A stretch of 64,000 nucleotides of DNA from Roseiarcus sp049514155 (GTDB lineage: Bacteria; Pseudomonadota; Alphaproteobacteria; Rhizobiales; Beijerinckiaceae). A model generated the notes under the pieces. It was not told the origin of the DNA. It ran no database searches and saw only the letters and a list, made by a program, of their open reading frames with translations. Below, piece by piece: positions 1-8,672 of the stretch (position 1 is its first letter; each line of letters starts with the position of its first letter). Where the stretch lies: assembly GCF_049514155.1 (NCBI RefSeq), contig NZ_JBEKVH010000004.1:1-64000 (forward strand), read 5' to 3'. Made by a program: the position numbers and the translations under genes.

Positions 1-324
1 TATTACCCGCTGCTCAAGAAAGGCGAGCGCTTTCCCGTCAGCGACGCGGAGCGCGCGCCGAAGCTCACGCCCCGTCCCGTCGACGACGCGGTCTTCCTGC
101 AGGGCATGCTCGAGGCGATGAGCGCGATCGAGGCGGACGGCTACGCCAGGCTCGCTCGGCTGTCGGGATGCAAGCTGCGCAGCCTGCGCTCGGTCGGCGG
201 CGGCGCGCGCAATCCGGCCTGGACGCGCCTGCGCGCCGCGCGCATCGCCGCGCCGTTCCTGCCGCCCTTGAGCGAACACGCCGCAGTCGGCGCCGCGCTG
301 CTCGCCTCGAGGGCGTCGGCATGA
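1..324 (+). CDS. FGGY-family carbohydrate kinase, C-terminal part (5' end outside window)
   Basis: Only the last 107 codons are present; the gene enters from the left edge in frame 1. The segment SVGGGARNPAWTRLRAARI is the conserved C-terminal signature of FGGY sugar kinases, followed by a short helix and an Ala-rich end. Such kinases phosphorylate a pentose, pentitol or hexose with ATP in the cytoplasm; the missing N-terminal part would be needed to name the substrate. The stop codon overlaps the start of the following HAD hydrolase gene (ATGA), so the two are translationally coupled and probably act on the same sugar phosphate. Confidence 0.85.
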   Translation, partial: YYPLLKKGERFPVSDAERAPKLTPRPVDDAVFLQGMLEAMSAIEADGYARLARLSGCKLRSLRSVGGGARNPAWTRLRAARIAAPFLPPLSEHAAVGAALLASRASA

Positions 325-1130
325 GACTGCGCGATCTCATCTCTCAATTCGACGGTTTCGTCATCGACCAGTACGGCGTGCTGCATGACGGCGTCAGGCC
401 CTATCCCGGCGCCATCGCGGCGCTCGAAGCCGCAAGCGCAGCCGGCAAGCGCGTGGCGCTGGTGACCAATTCCGGCAAGCCCGCCGCGGCGAACGAGGAT
501 AGGCTCGCCCGGCTCGGCGTCGGCCGCGAACTCTACGCCGCGCTCGTCTCGTCAGGGGAGGCCGCGCGTATTGGCATTGAAGACGGCGCGTTCGGACCCG
601 CCTTCGCCGCGGGCGGCAAGGTGCATGTCGTCGGCCGGACCGGCGACGACTACGGGCTCGAGCGGTTTCCGCTGGTCGCGGTCGATCTCGCGGCCGCCAG
701 TGCGCTGCTGATCATCGGCAGCGACGCGCCGCGCGTCTCGCTCGACGAATACGCCGACCGCCTGAAGCCGGCCGCCGCGCGACGGCTGCCGGCGCTGTGC
801 GCCAATCCCGACCTGCTGATGCTGACCAAGTCTGGCCAGCAGCCCGCGCCCGGCGCCATTGCGCGGCTCTACGAGACCCTCGGCGGCGAGGTCGTCTATG
901 TCGGCAAGCCGCATCCCCTCATCTACGCGATCGCCTCGCGAGCCTTCGCCGGCGTCGAACCGCGCCGCATCCTCGCCGTCGGCGACAGCCCGCTGCACGA
1001 CGTGGAGGGCGCGGCGGGGGCGGGTTTCGCGACGGCTCTGGTCAAGACCGGCCTCGGCGCCGGTCGCGACGACGACGAGCTGCGGCGCGCGGCCCCGACA
1101 GCGCCCGACTTCGTGCTCGACGGGTTGTGA
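321..1130 (+). CDS. HAD-superfamily class IIA hydrolase (TIGR01459 type)
   Basis: The product has 269 residues from the ATG that overlaps the kinase stop; an upstream in-frame extension lies inside the kinase gene and was rejected. HAD motifs are visible: the nucleophile region VIDQYGVLHDG near residue 16, the VTNSGK motif of class IIA members (residue ~50), GKPHPLIY and AVGDSPLHDVEGA near the C-terminus. Class IIA enzymes are cytoplasmic phosphatases of small phosphorylated substrates. Coupling to an FGGY kinase suggests a sugar-phosphate substrate, but that is inference. Confidence 0.85.
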   Translation: MRLRDLISQFDGFVIDQYGVLHDGVRPYPGAIAALEAASAAGKRVALVTNSGKPAAANEDRLARLGVGRELYAALVSSGEAARIGIEDGAFGPAFAAGGKVHVVGRTGDDYGLERFPLVAVDLAAASALLIIGSDAPRVSLDEYADRLKPAAARRLPALCANPDLLMLTKSGQQPAPGAIARLYETLGGEVVYVGKPHPLIYAIASRAFAGVEPRRILAVGDSPLHDVEGAAGAGFATALVKTGLGAGRDDDELRRAAPTAPDFVLDGL

Positions 1131-1629
1131 AGGGCTGAAGCCGCGCTAGGCGCTTGAAGGTCGGCGCAATTTTGCCTCGCCGGCCCGCGACGAAGCGCCG
1201 CGTGCTCGGTGGTCCGCGCCGCCAAGCGGTCGCCCTATGCGCCGCGCCGCGATGGTTAAGATCGCCGGACTCGCGTCGTTCGCCGCGAGCGCGCGTTGGC
1301 GACGACAGGGTTCAGCGCTGGCCGCCGCAGCCGCAAACGAGTCCGCGCGACCGGCGAAACGGCGAGGAATTGCGCGCGCGCCGGCGCTGTGGTCGGGCCC
1401 AGTTCGCGTCGAAGTCCACCCCTCGTCGGCGCGCATGACGACGTCTTTGGCGTGCGACGTGTCGTGTCGCGTCGCGACAATCGGTCGCGCCGTTCGCGTC
1501 TTCGAAGCGCGGCGATATGAAATCGTGCGGGGCGGAGATTGATCTCGCTCAAGGCGCATGAGGCGGATCAGGACATCTTGCAACATTGGGTTTTCGGCAC
1601 GAGACCGAACGCCCGGGGGGGAGTCGGCG
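1131..1629. other. Gene-poor leader upstream of the hox operon
   Basis: About 500 bases lie between the HAD gene and hoxE. Several open frames of up to about 100 codons cross it on both strands, but none has recognisable protein character, a good ribosome binding site or agreement with neighbouring codon use. The segment near 1440-1500 is rich in short GTCGCG/CGACGTG repeats. No convincing sigma-54 element (GG-N10-GC) was found near the operon start. It presumably holds the hydrogenase promoter. Confidence 0.5.
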
Positions 1630-2166
1630 ATGCAGAGCCTTCCTTCGCATTCGTTATCAGACGCGGCCAAGCACTTTATTGATAAAGTGGTCTTGCAAGA
1701 GAACGGTCGCGCCGGCGCTCTGCTGGCTATTCTGCAGAGAGTCCAGGACAGCCACGCTCGCAAGTTTCTGCCGCGCGAGACGCTCGAGTACATCTCGCTG
1801 AAGGCGAATGTGCCGCTTTCCAGACTGTTCTCCTTCGTCACATTTTATGCGCTGTTCAATCTCGAACCGCAGGGCCGCGACACAATTTCGGTCTGTCGCG
1901 GCACCGCCTGTCATACCCGTGGCTCGAGCCGCCTGCTCGAACAAGTGATGATGGACTTGGGGCTGCACGGCGCGGAAGACGGGGAGACAGAGAAGCTGGC
2001 GATGACGACCGCCGACGGCGAAACCACGCTGCGCACGGTCGCCTGCTTCGGCCAGTGCGCGCTCGCGCCGGTGGTCGAAGTCAATCACGCGATTTTCGGT
2101 CACATGAACGAGCGGTCCCTGCAGCGTGAATTGGAGGCGCTGGAGAAGCGAGAGACACGGCCATGA
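1630..2166 (+). CDS. hoxE: Bidirectional [NiFe]-hydrogenase diaphorase subunit HoxE (NuoE-like)
   Basis: The 178-residue product matches the NuoE/HoxE 24-kDa family: a helical N-terminus (LAILQRVQDSHARKFLP, LFSFVTFYALF) and a thioredoxin-like [2Fe-2S] domain with C89, C94, C139 and C143 (CRGTAC and CFGQC). In Hox enzymes this subunit is part of the diaphorase that passes electrons between NAD(P)H and the hydrogenase module. I chose the ATG at 1630 because a G-rich ribosome binding site precedes it and it matches the family start; an in-frame ATG at 1558 would add 24 unlikely residues. Its stop overlaps the hoxF start. It is the first gene of hoxEFUYH. Confidence 0.93.
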   Translation: MQSLPSHSLSDAAKHFIDKVVLQENGRAGALLAILQRVQDSHARKFLPRETLEYISLKANVPLSRLFSFVTFYALFNLEPQGRDTISVCRGTACHTRGSSRLLEQVMMDLGLHGAEDGETEKLAMTTADGETTLRTVACFGQCALAPVVEVNHAIFGHMNERSLQRELEALEKRETRP

Positions 2167-5100
2167 CGCGAATTCGCGACCTGAGCACATTCAACGCCGT
2201 TCGCAGCGCCGGACTGGCCAAACTGCAGCCTTCGCGTCCGCGAATCGCCGTCGGCATGGGCACCTGCGGCACCGGCAACGGCTCGGAAGGCGTCTATGCG
2301 GCGCTCGCCGACTCGATCACCCAACGCGGTTTGGATGTGCACCTCGTCCGCACCGGCTGCTTCGGCTTCTGCGCCGAGGAACCGCTAGTCAATGTTTGGA
2401 TCCCCGGGCAGCCGCTCGCCATCCTGCATCGCGTGCAGACCGATCACGTCAATGCGATTCTCGACGCGTTGGCGACGAAGACGGTGCCGGAGCGGCTCGC
2501 TCTGTGCAAGATCGAAGATTGGGATCACATCACCGCGCAGATGCACTTCGGCGCCGGCTATCCGAACATTCCGACGTGGAACGAGGTTCCGTTCTTCCGC
2601 GGACAAAAGAAGATCGTCCTGCGCAACTGTGGACTGATCAACCCGGACGATATCGAAGAATACATCGCCGTCGGCGGCTACCAGTCCCTGTACAAGGTGC
2701 TGATCGACGGCACGCCGGAGCTGGTCAACGAGCAGCTCAAGATTTCGCGGTTGCGCGGCCGCGGCGGCGCCGGCTTCTCCACCGGCTTGAAATGGGAGTT
2801 CATGCGCAAGGCGGCGGCGGAGCACAAATACCTGATCTGCAACGCCGACGAAGGCGACCCCGGCGCCTATATGAATCGCAACGAAATCGAGGGCGATCCG
2901 CACTCGCTGATCGAGGGCATGGCGATCGGCGGCTACATCACCGGCGCCAATCAAGGGATCATCTATGTTCGCGCCGAATATCCGCTGGCCGTCCATCGGC
3001 TGAAAGTGGCGCTTGCGCAAGCCAAGGACTACGGCGTCATCGGCGACGACATTCTGGGGCGCGGCTTCAAGTTCGACATCGACCTGGTCGAGGGCGCCGG
3101 CGCGTTCGTCTGCGGCGAAGAAACGGCGCTGATCAGCTCGCTCGAGGGGCGCTCCGGCCGACCGCGGCCGCGGCCGCCGTTCCCGGCCCAAAAAGGCCTG
3201 TGGGGCTATCCGACCAACGTCAACAACGTCGAAACCTGGTTCAACATCGCCCCCATCATCGCCAAGGGGCCGGCCTGGTTCACCGAAACCGGCAGCGTCG
3301 CGAGCGCCGGCACCAAAGTGTTTTCGCTGGTCGGCAAAGTGAAGAACACGGGCCTGGTCGAGATGCCGCTCGGCACGCCGCTGTCGAGCTTCGTCTACGA
3401 CGCCGGCGCGGGCAGCATGCGCGGCCATCCGGTCAAGGCGGTGCAGACCGGCGGTCCGTCCGGCGGCTGCATCCCCCATGAATTGTTCGATACGCCCGTC
3501 GATTACGAATCGCTCGGCAAGCTCGGCTCGATCATGGGCTCGGGCGGCATGGTGGTGATGGACGACGACAACTGCATGGTCGACGTCGCGCGCTATTTCA
3601 TCGAGTTCACCCGATCCGAGTCGTGCGGCAAATGCACGCCGTGCCGGGTCGGCCTCGACAAGGCGCTGCGCACCCTGACGCGGATCACCAAAGGCGAAGG
3701 CCGCGAGGAGGACCTCGCCGAGCTGAACGAACTCGGCCGGATGATCCGCGACACGTCGCTGTGCGCGCTCGGCCAATCCGCGCCGAATTCGGTCCTCACC
3801 ACGCTGCGCCACTTCCACCACGAGTTCGAGGACCACATCCGGGCCAAGCGCTGCCGCGCCGGCGTCTGCCAAGATCTGGCGCTGTCGCCGTGCGAGAACA
3901 GCTGTCCGCTGCACATGAACATTCCCCGTTTCCTGCAGCTCTACAAGGAGGGCCGTCTCGAGGAAGCCTTCGAATCCGTGATCATGGACAATCCCCTGCC
4001 CGCTTCCACCGGGCGTGTTTGTCAGCATCCTTGCGACGATCGTTGCCGCCGCCAGACCCTCGACGAAGCGGTCAACATGCGCGAGGTCCATCGCGTGATC
4101 GCCGATTCGGTGCTGCTGTCGGATCGGTTCGACGAAATGGTCGGCCGCATCGTCGCCAAGCGCCGCTCGCCGACGGGGCGCAAGGTGGGCGTTGCGGGCG
4201 CCGGCCCGACGGGCCTCACCGCGGCCTTCTATCTCGCCCTGTTGGGGCACGACGTCACCATCTACGACTCGCACGCCGAAGCCGGCGGCATGTTGCGCTT
4301 CGCCTTGCCGGAATATCGGCTTCCCAAGGCGGTTCTCGACCGCGAAATCGAGATCATCCGCCGTCTCGGCGTCCACTTCGTCTTCAACACCCAGGTCGGC
4401 GTCGACATCTCGCTCAACGATCTCGACGCCGCGTTCGACGCGGTGTGTCTGTCGATCGGCACCTGGAAGGAAGGGTGGGTCTACCTGCCGGGCACCGAGC
4501 TGACGGGCGTCACGCCGGCGCTGCCGTTCCTCGAGGCCGAAGCGAGCGACAAGCCGGTGAAGCTCGGCGAACGCGTCGTCATTATCGGCGGCGGCAACGC
4601 CGCCATCGATTCGGCGCGCACGGTGGTGCGCAGAGGTTCGTCGGCGACGGTCGTCTATCGCCGCGAGCGCAAGGACATGCCGGCCATCCAGGACGAAGTC
4701 GACGCCGCCGAGCAAGAGGGCGTCCATTTCCGCTTCCTCGCAACGCCCCACCGCATCGTCGGCGAGCAGGGCGAGGTCAAGGCGATCGAAGTCGTCAAGA
4801 CGCGCCTGGGCGAATTCGACTCGTCTGGACGCCGGCGGCCAATCGAGACCGACGAAGTGCATATCGTCCCCTGCACCAGCGTCATTCTGGCGGTCGGCGA
4901 AGGCGTGGACACCGACTTTTCCCGCGCCTCCGGTCTGAGGATCAAGGAAAGCGCGATGCTCGAGGTCGATCGCTACACGCTGGCGACGAGCCGCGAGAAG
5001 TTCTTCGCCGGCGGCGACTTGGTCAGCGGGGCGTCGAACCTCTCCAACGCGATGGGCTTCGGCAAGAAGGCGGCGAGGAACATCGATCACTATCTCACCG

Positions 5101-5330
5101 GCGAATCGCGCTTCGACGGCGTGATGCCCAGCTTCGAGTACGACCAGACGCCGCCGGCCGAACCCAGCGCTTGCCGCCGCCACCATGCGCACGAACTGCC
5201 GGCTGCGATCCGAGTCAAGACGTTCCAGGAGGCCGCGTCGGCCCTGTTGCCTGAAGAGGCCTACGAGGAGTCATGCCGCTGCTTGCGGTGCGATCTCCGC
5301 GAAACGGCCGACGCCGTCACACACCGGTAA
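2163..5330 (+). CDS. hoxF: HoxF diaphorase flavoprotein fused to a GltD/NfnB-like FAD-NAD(P) oxidoreductase
   Basis: The 1055-residue protein is far longer than normal HoxF (about 540-600). Residues 25-100 are a degenerate [2Fe-2S] thioredoxin-like domain (C35, C66, C70). Residues ~130-550 are a NuoF/HoxF module with the FMN/NADH loop GRGGAGFSTGLKWEF (199-213), NADEGDPGAYMNR (227-239) and a [4Fe-4S] site ESCGKCTPC (C488, C491, C494) plus C534. Residues ~560-1055 are an added GltD/NfnB-type half: cysteines 564, 569, 577, 581, 620, 624 and 628, the FAD motif GAGPTGLTAAF (679), the second nucleotide fold GGGNAAIDSART (809), the FAD motif AGGDLVSGAS (949) and a C-terminal CRCLRC. Reading is continuous with no sign of a joint error. 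The extra half suggests NADP(H) use or flavin-based bifurcation; that is inference. Confidence 0.92.
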   Translation: MTRIRDLSTFNAVRSAGLAKLQPSRPRIAVGMGTCGTGNGSEGVYAALADSITQRGLDVHLVRTGCFGFCAEEPLVNVWIPGQPLAILHRVQTDHVNAILDALATKTVPERLALCKIEDWDHITAQMHFGAGYPNIPTWNEVPFFRGQKKIVLRNCGLINPDDIEEYIAVGGYQSLYKVLIDGTPELVNEQLKISRLRGRGGAGFSTGLKWEFMRKAAAEHKYLICNADEGDPGAYMNRNEIEGDPHSLIEGMAIGGYITGANQGIIYVRAEYPLAVHRLKVALAQAKDYGVIGDDILGRGFKFDIDLVEGAGAFVCGEETALISSLEGRSGRPRPRPPFPAQKGLWGYPTNVNNVETWFNIAPIIAKGPAWFTETGSVASAGTKVFSLVGKVKNTGLVEMPLGTPLSSFVYDAGAGSMRGHPVKAVQTGGPSGGCIPHELFDTPVDYESLGKLGSIMGSGGMVVMDDDNCMVDVARYFIEFTRSESCGKCTPCRVGLDKALRTLTRITKGEGREEDLAELNELGRMIRDTSLCALGQSAPNSVLTTLRHFHHEFEDHIRAKRCRAGVCQDLALSPCENSCPLHMNIPRFLQLYKEGRLEEAFESVIMDNPLPASTGRVCQHPCDDRCRRQTLDEAVNMREVHRVIADSVLLSDRFDEMVGRIVAKRRSPTGRKVGVAGAGPTGLTAAFYLALLGHDVTIYDSHAEAGGMLRFALPEYRLPKAVLDREIEIIRRLGVHFVFNTQVGVDISLNDLDAAFDAVCLSIGTWKEGWVYLPGTELTGVTPALPFLEAEASDKPVKLGERVVIIGGGNAAIDSARTVVRRGSSATVVYRRERKDMPAIQDEVDAAEQEGVHFRFLATPHRIVGEQGEVKAIEVVKTRLGEFDSSGRRRPIETDEVHIVPCTSVILAVGEGVDTDFSRASGLRIKESAMLEVDRYTLATSREKFFAGGDLVSGASNLSNAMGFGKKAARNIDHYLTGESRFDGVMPSFEYDQTPPAEPSACRRHHAHELPAAIRVKTFQEAASALLPEEAYEESCRCLRCDLRETADAVTHR

Positions 5331-5342
5331 GGAGGCTCGACC

Positions 5343-6053
5343 GTGTCCGAACAGGTCTCGGTGCGCATCGATGGTGAGCTCTGCACGGCCACCGAGGGTC
5401 AGACGATCTACGACGTGGCCAGCGCCAACGGGCGTTACATTCCCGCGCTCTGCCACATGGAGGGCCTGAGTTCGGCGGGGACTTGCCGATTGTGTCTGGT
5501 CGAAGTTTCAGGCATCGCCCGGTTGCTGCCCGCCTGCACGACCCCAGTCCACAGCGGCATGTCGGTCACCACCGAGTCGGAGAATCTGGCTCAGAATCGC
5601 CTGATGGCGCTGGAATTGCTCTTCGTCGAGCGCAACCACATTTGCGCCGTGTGTGTCTCAAACGGCCACTGCGAGTTGCAGGCGCTGGCGCAGACGCTGG
5701 GCCTCACCCACGTCCGCTTCCCTTACAACTATCCGCGTCTGCCGGTGGACACTTCGCATCCCCGCTTCGTGCTCGATCAAAACCGCTGCGTTCTCTGCTC
5801 CCGCTGCGTCCGCGTTTGCGACGAGATCGAAGGCGCCCACGTTTGGGACATTGCCGCGCGCGGCATCAACTCCCTCTTGGTCTCCGATCTCGATCGTCCT
5901 TGGGGCGAATCCGAGAACTGCACCAGCTGCGGCAAATGCGTACAGGCCTGCCCGACCGGGGCTCTGGTGGAGAAGGGCTATGCGGTCGAGGAAATGACGA
6001 AGCGGAATACCGTCGTCGCGCAGCTCGCCGCGAAGAGAGAGGTCCACCCATGA
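5343..6053 (+). CDS. hoxU: Hydrogenase diaphorase iron-sulfur subunit HoxU (NuoG N-terminus-like)
   Basis: The 236-residue product has the Fe-S layout of HoxU. A plant-type [2Fe-2S] domain comes first (C37, C48, C51, C65), then the NuoG-like segment NHICAVCVSNGHC (101-110), then two [4Fe-4S] ferredoxin motifs (C149, C152, C155, C159 and C193, C196, C199, C203). It relays electrons between the HoxF flavin and the HoxY cluster. The start follows an AAGGAGG site 12 bases after hoxF, and the stop overlaps the hoxY ATG. It is cytoplasmic, with no signal peptide. Confidence 0.95.
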   Translation: MSEQVSVRIDGELCTATEGQTIYDVASANGRYIPALCHMEGLSSAGTCRLCLVEVSGIARLLPACTTPVHSGMSVTTESENLAQNRLMALELLFVERNHICAVCVSNGHCELQALAQTLGLTHVRFPYNYPRLPVDTSHPRFVLDQNRCVLCSRCVRVCDEIEGAHVWDIAARGINSLLVSDLDRPWGESENCTSCGKCVQACPTGALVEKGYAVEEMTKRNTVVAQLAAKREVHP

Positions 6054-6580
6054 AAAAGGCGAGAGTGGCCACGCTGTGGCTCGACGGTTGCTCCGGGTGC
6101 CACATGTCTCTCGTCGACATCGACGAAGCGATCCTCATCGTCGCGCAGCGGGCTGACATCGTCTATGGGCCTTTGGTCGACGCGCAGGAGTTTCCTCCCG
6201 ACGTCGACGTCGCCATCGTCGAAGGCGCGGTCAGCAGCCAGGACGATCTGGAGAAGATCAAGCGCGTTCGCGAACGCTCGCGCATCCTGGTGGCGCTCGG
6301 CGACTGCGCAGTCACCAGCAATGTTCCGTCGATGCGCAATCGGCTGCCGGTGAAGATGCTCCTCGAACGCATCTACATCGAGGGCGCCGACGTGCAGAAA
6401 GGGATCCCGACCGACGGCGTCCCCACCCTGCTGAAACAAGCGATCCCGCTTCAAGATGTGGTCAAGGTCGACGTGCACGTGCCCGGTTGCCCGCCTTCGG
6501 CTTCCTCGATCCTGTTCGTTCTCACCGAGCTTCTGGACGGCCGCATCCCTGACCTGAAGTCCAAAGTGCGGTTTGGCTGA
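6050..6580 (+). CDS. hoxY: [NiFe]-hydrogenase small subunit HoxY
   Basis: The 176-residue product is a short cytoplasmic hydrogenase small subunit. Four cysteines of the proximal [4Fe-4S] cluster are visible: C14 and C17 in DGCSGCHMS, C86 in LGDCAV and C147 in VPGCPPS. There is no twin-arginine signal and no C-terminal ferredoxin-like extension, as expected for group 3 (NAD-linked, cytoplasmic) enzymes rather than membrane-bound uptake hydrogenases. The ATG overlaps the hoxU stop by four bases, which fixes the start. It forms the hydrogenase module with HoxH. Confidence 0.95.
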   Translation: MKKARVATLWLDGCSGCHMSLVDIDEAILIVAQRADIVYGPLVDAQEFPPDVDVAIVEGAVSSQDDLEKIKRVRERSRILVALGDCAVTSNVPSMRNRLPVKMLLERIYIEGADVQKGIPTDGVPTLLKQAIPLQDVVKVDVHVPGCPPSASSILFVLTELLDGRIPDLKSKVRFG

Positions 6581-6590
6581 GGAGGCCGTC

Positions 6591-8009
6591 ATGCGGACCA
6601 TCGTCATCGACCCCGTCACGCGCATCGAAGGCCACGCCAAGATCACCATCCATCTTGACGACGAGGGCAAGGTCGCCGAGACGGCGTTCCACGTCACCCA
6701 GATTCGCGGCTTCGAAAAATTCACCGAAGGTCGGCCCTTCTACGAGATGCCGGCGATCACCGCGCGCATCTGCGGCATTTGCCCGATCAGCCATCTGCTG
6801 GCCTCGGTCAAGGCCTGCGACGCCATCATGAGCGTGCGCATTCCGCCGACCGCGGCGAAGCTGCGGGAGCTTCTGCATTGCGGCCAGATCACCCAGTCGC
6901 ATGCGCTGAGCTTCTTCCATCTCTCCTCGCCGGATATGCTGCTCGGCTTCGACTCCGATCCGGCCCGGCGCAACGTCATCGGCGTGATCGAGGACCATCC
7001 GGCGCTGGCCAAGGATGGCATCGCGCTGAGGAAGTTCGGCCAACAGGTGATCGAAACCCTGGCCAAGGAGCGCATCCATCCGTCGTGGACGGTGCCCGGC
7101 GGCGTCAACGCGCCGCTCGATCGCGTCGCGCGCGACCGCATTCTCGCCGGCCTGCCGGAAGCGAAGGCGATCGCGCTGCGGACGATCGAGTTCTTCAAGG
7201 GCGTCGTCGACCAGTTCAGCGACGAGATCGCTAATTTCGGCAATGCGCCCACGCTTTCGGCCGGGCTTACCGACGCCGACGGCAATTTGCAGCTCTATGA
7301 CGGCGGCATGCGCTTCGTCGACGCCTCGGGCAAGATCGTCGTCGATCAGATGGCGCCGCAAGACTATCAGCAGTTCATCGGCGAAGCGACGATGCCATAT
7401 TCGTACTTGAAGGCGCCCTACTTCAAGCCGCTCGGCTTCCCCAACGGCGTCTACCGCGTCGGTCCGCTCGCCCGCCTGAACGTCGCCGCGCGCTGCGGGA
7501 CGCCGCTCGCCGACGTCGAATTCGCCGAATTCCACCAACGCTTCGGCAAAGTGGTGGATAGCTCGTTCCATTTCCACTACGCCCGGCTGATCGAGATCAT
7601 CTATGCGCTCGAGCGGATGGAGATGTTGTTGAACGACCCGGCGATCCTCGACCGGCACGTCCGCGCCACGGCGGGGGTGAACGCGCTCGAAGGCATCGGC
7701 ATCGCCGAGGCGCCGCGCGGCACGCTCATCCACCATTACAAGGTCAACGAGGACGGGGCGATCACCTGGGCCAATCTCATCGTCGCCACCGGACACAACA
7801 ACCTCGCCATCAGCCACAGCGTCGACCAGGTCGCCCGCCGCTATATCGACGGCGCGAAGATGCAGGAGGGGATGCTCAATCGCGTGTCGGCGGTGGTGCG
7901 CGCCTATGATCCGTGCCTGAGCTGTTCGACCCACGCGGACGGCCAGTATCCGCTGGACATTCAGCTGGTGGACGCCGCCGGCGCGGTGGTCGATCGGCGC
8001 CGCAGCTGA
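6591..8009 (+). CDS. hoxH: [NiFe]-hydrogenase large subunit HoxH
   Basis: The 472-residue product carries both NiFe ligand motifs: RICGICP (C61, C64) near the N-terminus and DPCLSC (C442, C445) near the C-terminus. After DPCLSCSTH there remain 24 residues, matching the C-terminal peptide that a maturation protease removes after the His once Ni is inserted. The start MRTIVIDPVTRIEGHAKI follows a GGAGG site by five bases; a TTG 18 bases upstream is less likely. It is the catalytic subunit for H2 oxidation and evolution in the cytoplasm. The hypABCDEF accessory genes are not in the window and must be elsewhere. Confidence 0.95.
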   Translation: MRTIVIDPVTRIEGHAKITIHLDDEGKVAETAFHVTQIRGFEKFTEGRPFYEMPAITARICGICPISHLLASVKACDAIMSVRIPPTAAKLRELLHCGQITQSHALSFFHLSSPDMLLGFDSDPARRNVIGVIEDHPALAKDGIALRKFGQQVIETLAKERIHPSWTVPGGVNAPLDRVARDRILAGLPEAKAIALRTIEFFKGVVDQFSDEIANFGNAPTLSAGLTDADGNLQLYDGGMRFVDASGKIVVDQMAPQDYQQFIGEATMPYSYLKAPYFKPLGFPNGVYRVGPLARLNVAARCGTPLADVEFAEFHQRFGKVVDSSFHFHYARLIEIIYALERMEMLLNDPAILDRHVRATAGVNALEGIGIAEAPRGTLIHHYKVNEDGAITWANLIVATGHNNLAISHSVDQVARRYIDGAKMQEGMLNRVSAVVRAYDPCLSCSTHADGQYPLDIQLVDAAGAVVDRRRS

Positions 8010-8168
8010 CGGCGCCGCGGCGCGCCGGCGCGCTTTCCGATCGGTCCGAATCAATGGATTGACGGCGTGGCGCTGGCGTCAGCGTCGTGATCGTCTCCCG
8101 ATCGCTCGACTCCGATCGACTTGAGCGCAAGTTGGCTCGAGCGCCTTGGCGCGTCCGCCGAAAGCCGA

Positions 8169-8630
8169 TCACGCGCCCGGCGGGCGCTTCAGCGCCAAGC
8201 GCCGCACCGTCGCGAAAACCTCGGGCAGCGCCGCCGTGACCGGCGCCGACAATCCCTCGCCCAGCTCCAGCGAACTCGCCCCGACCGTAACCAGGTAGGC
8301 CTCGGGCGATCGGCCGTAGAGCCTCTGCGCCATGTGCAGCAACTGCGACGGTTCGACATGGTGTCCGAGGGTTGAGGCGGGCGCCGGCGCGGGATGCAAC
8401 GGGGTGACGGAGACGCGGCCCGCTGCTCGGCCAGCCGCGGCGTCGATCAGGACGACCCGCGCCGCCGCAGCGAATCGTTCGGCGAGTTCGGGGGTCAACT
8501 GGTGGCAGGCGATCGCGTCGACGCCATCGATGGCGGCCTCGTTGGCGAACGCGCGCGCGACGGCCTGACCGACGCCATCGTCGCCGCGCAGCGGGTTGCC
8601 GTAACCGACGATGAGCGCGTTTGCGGTCAT
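8169..8630 (-). CDS. hoxW: Hydrogenase maturation protease (HoxW-like)
   Basis: The 153-residue product belongs to the HybD/HoxW family of nickel-sensing endopeptidases. The N-terminus has the signature VGYGNPLRGDDGVG, with LIDAAAG near residue 60 and GHHVEP near residue 90 supplying the usual acidic and His ligands. It should cut the C-terminal tail from HoxH. It is encoded on the strand opposite to hoxH, convergent across a 159-base gap, so it cannot share the hoxEFUYH transcript in the usual way. The specificity assignment rests on proximity to hoxH. Confidence 0.9.
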   Translation of the reverse strand: MTANALIVGYGNPLRGDDGVGQAVARAFANEAAIDGVDAIACHQLTPELAERFAAAARVVLIDAAAGRAAGRVSVTPLHPAPAPASTLGHHVEPSQLLHMAQRLYGRSPEAYLVTVGASSLELGEGLSAPVTAALPEVFATVRRLALKRPPGA

Positions 8631-8672
8631 TTTCGACCTTTGGATCGTCGCCTGCGGGACGACGTCGGCTGA

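Noticed and set aside
1550..1629. Possible sigma-54 promoter before hoxE
   Set aside because: GG and GC elements occur but not at the required 10-base spacing.
1146..1841. Long open frame on the minus strand crossing the hox leader and hoxE start
   Set aside because: It overlaps the coding region of hoxE, has Arg/Ala-rich shadow composition and no recognisable domain.
2385..5192. 935-codon frame antisense to hoxF
   Set aside because: Mirror-frame artefact of GC-rich third positions; the sense frame carries all known HoxF and GltD motifs.
8010..8168. GC-rich dyads after hoxH as a terminator
   Set aside because: Short GGCGCC-type symmetries lack a U-run and are expected by chance at this GC content.
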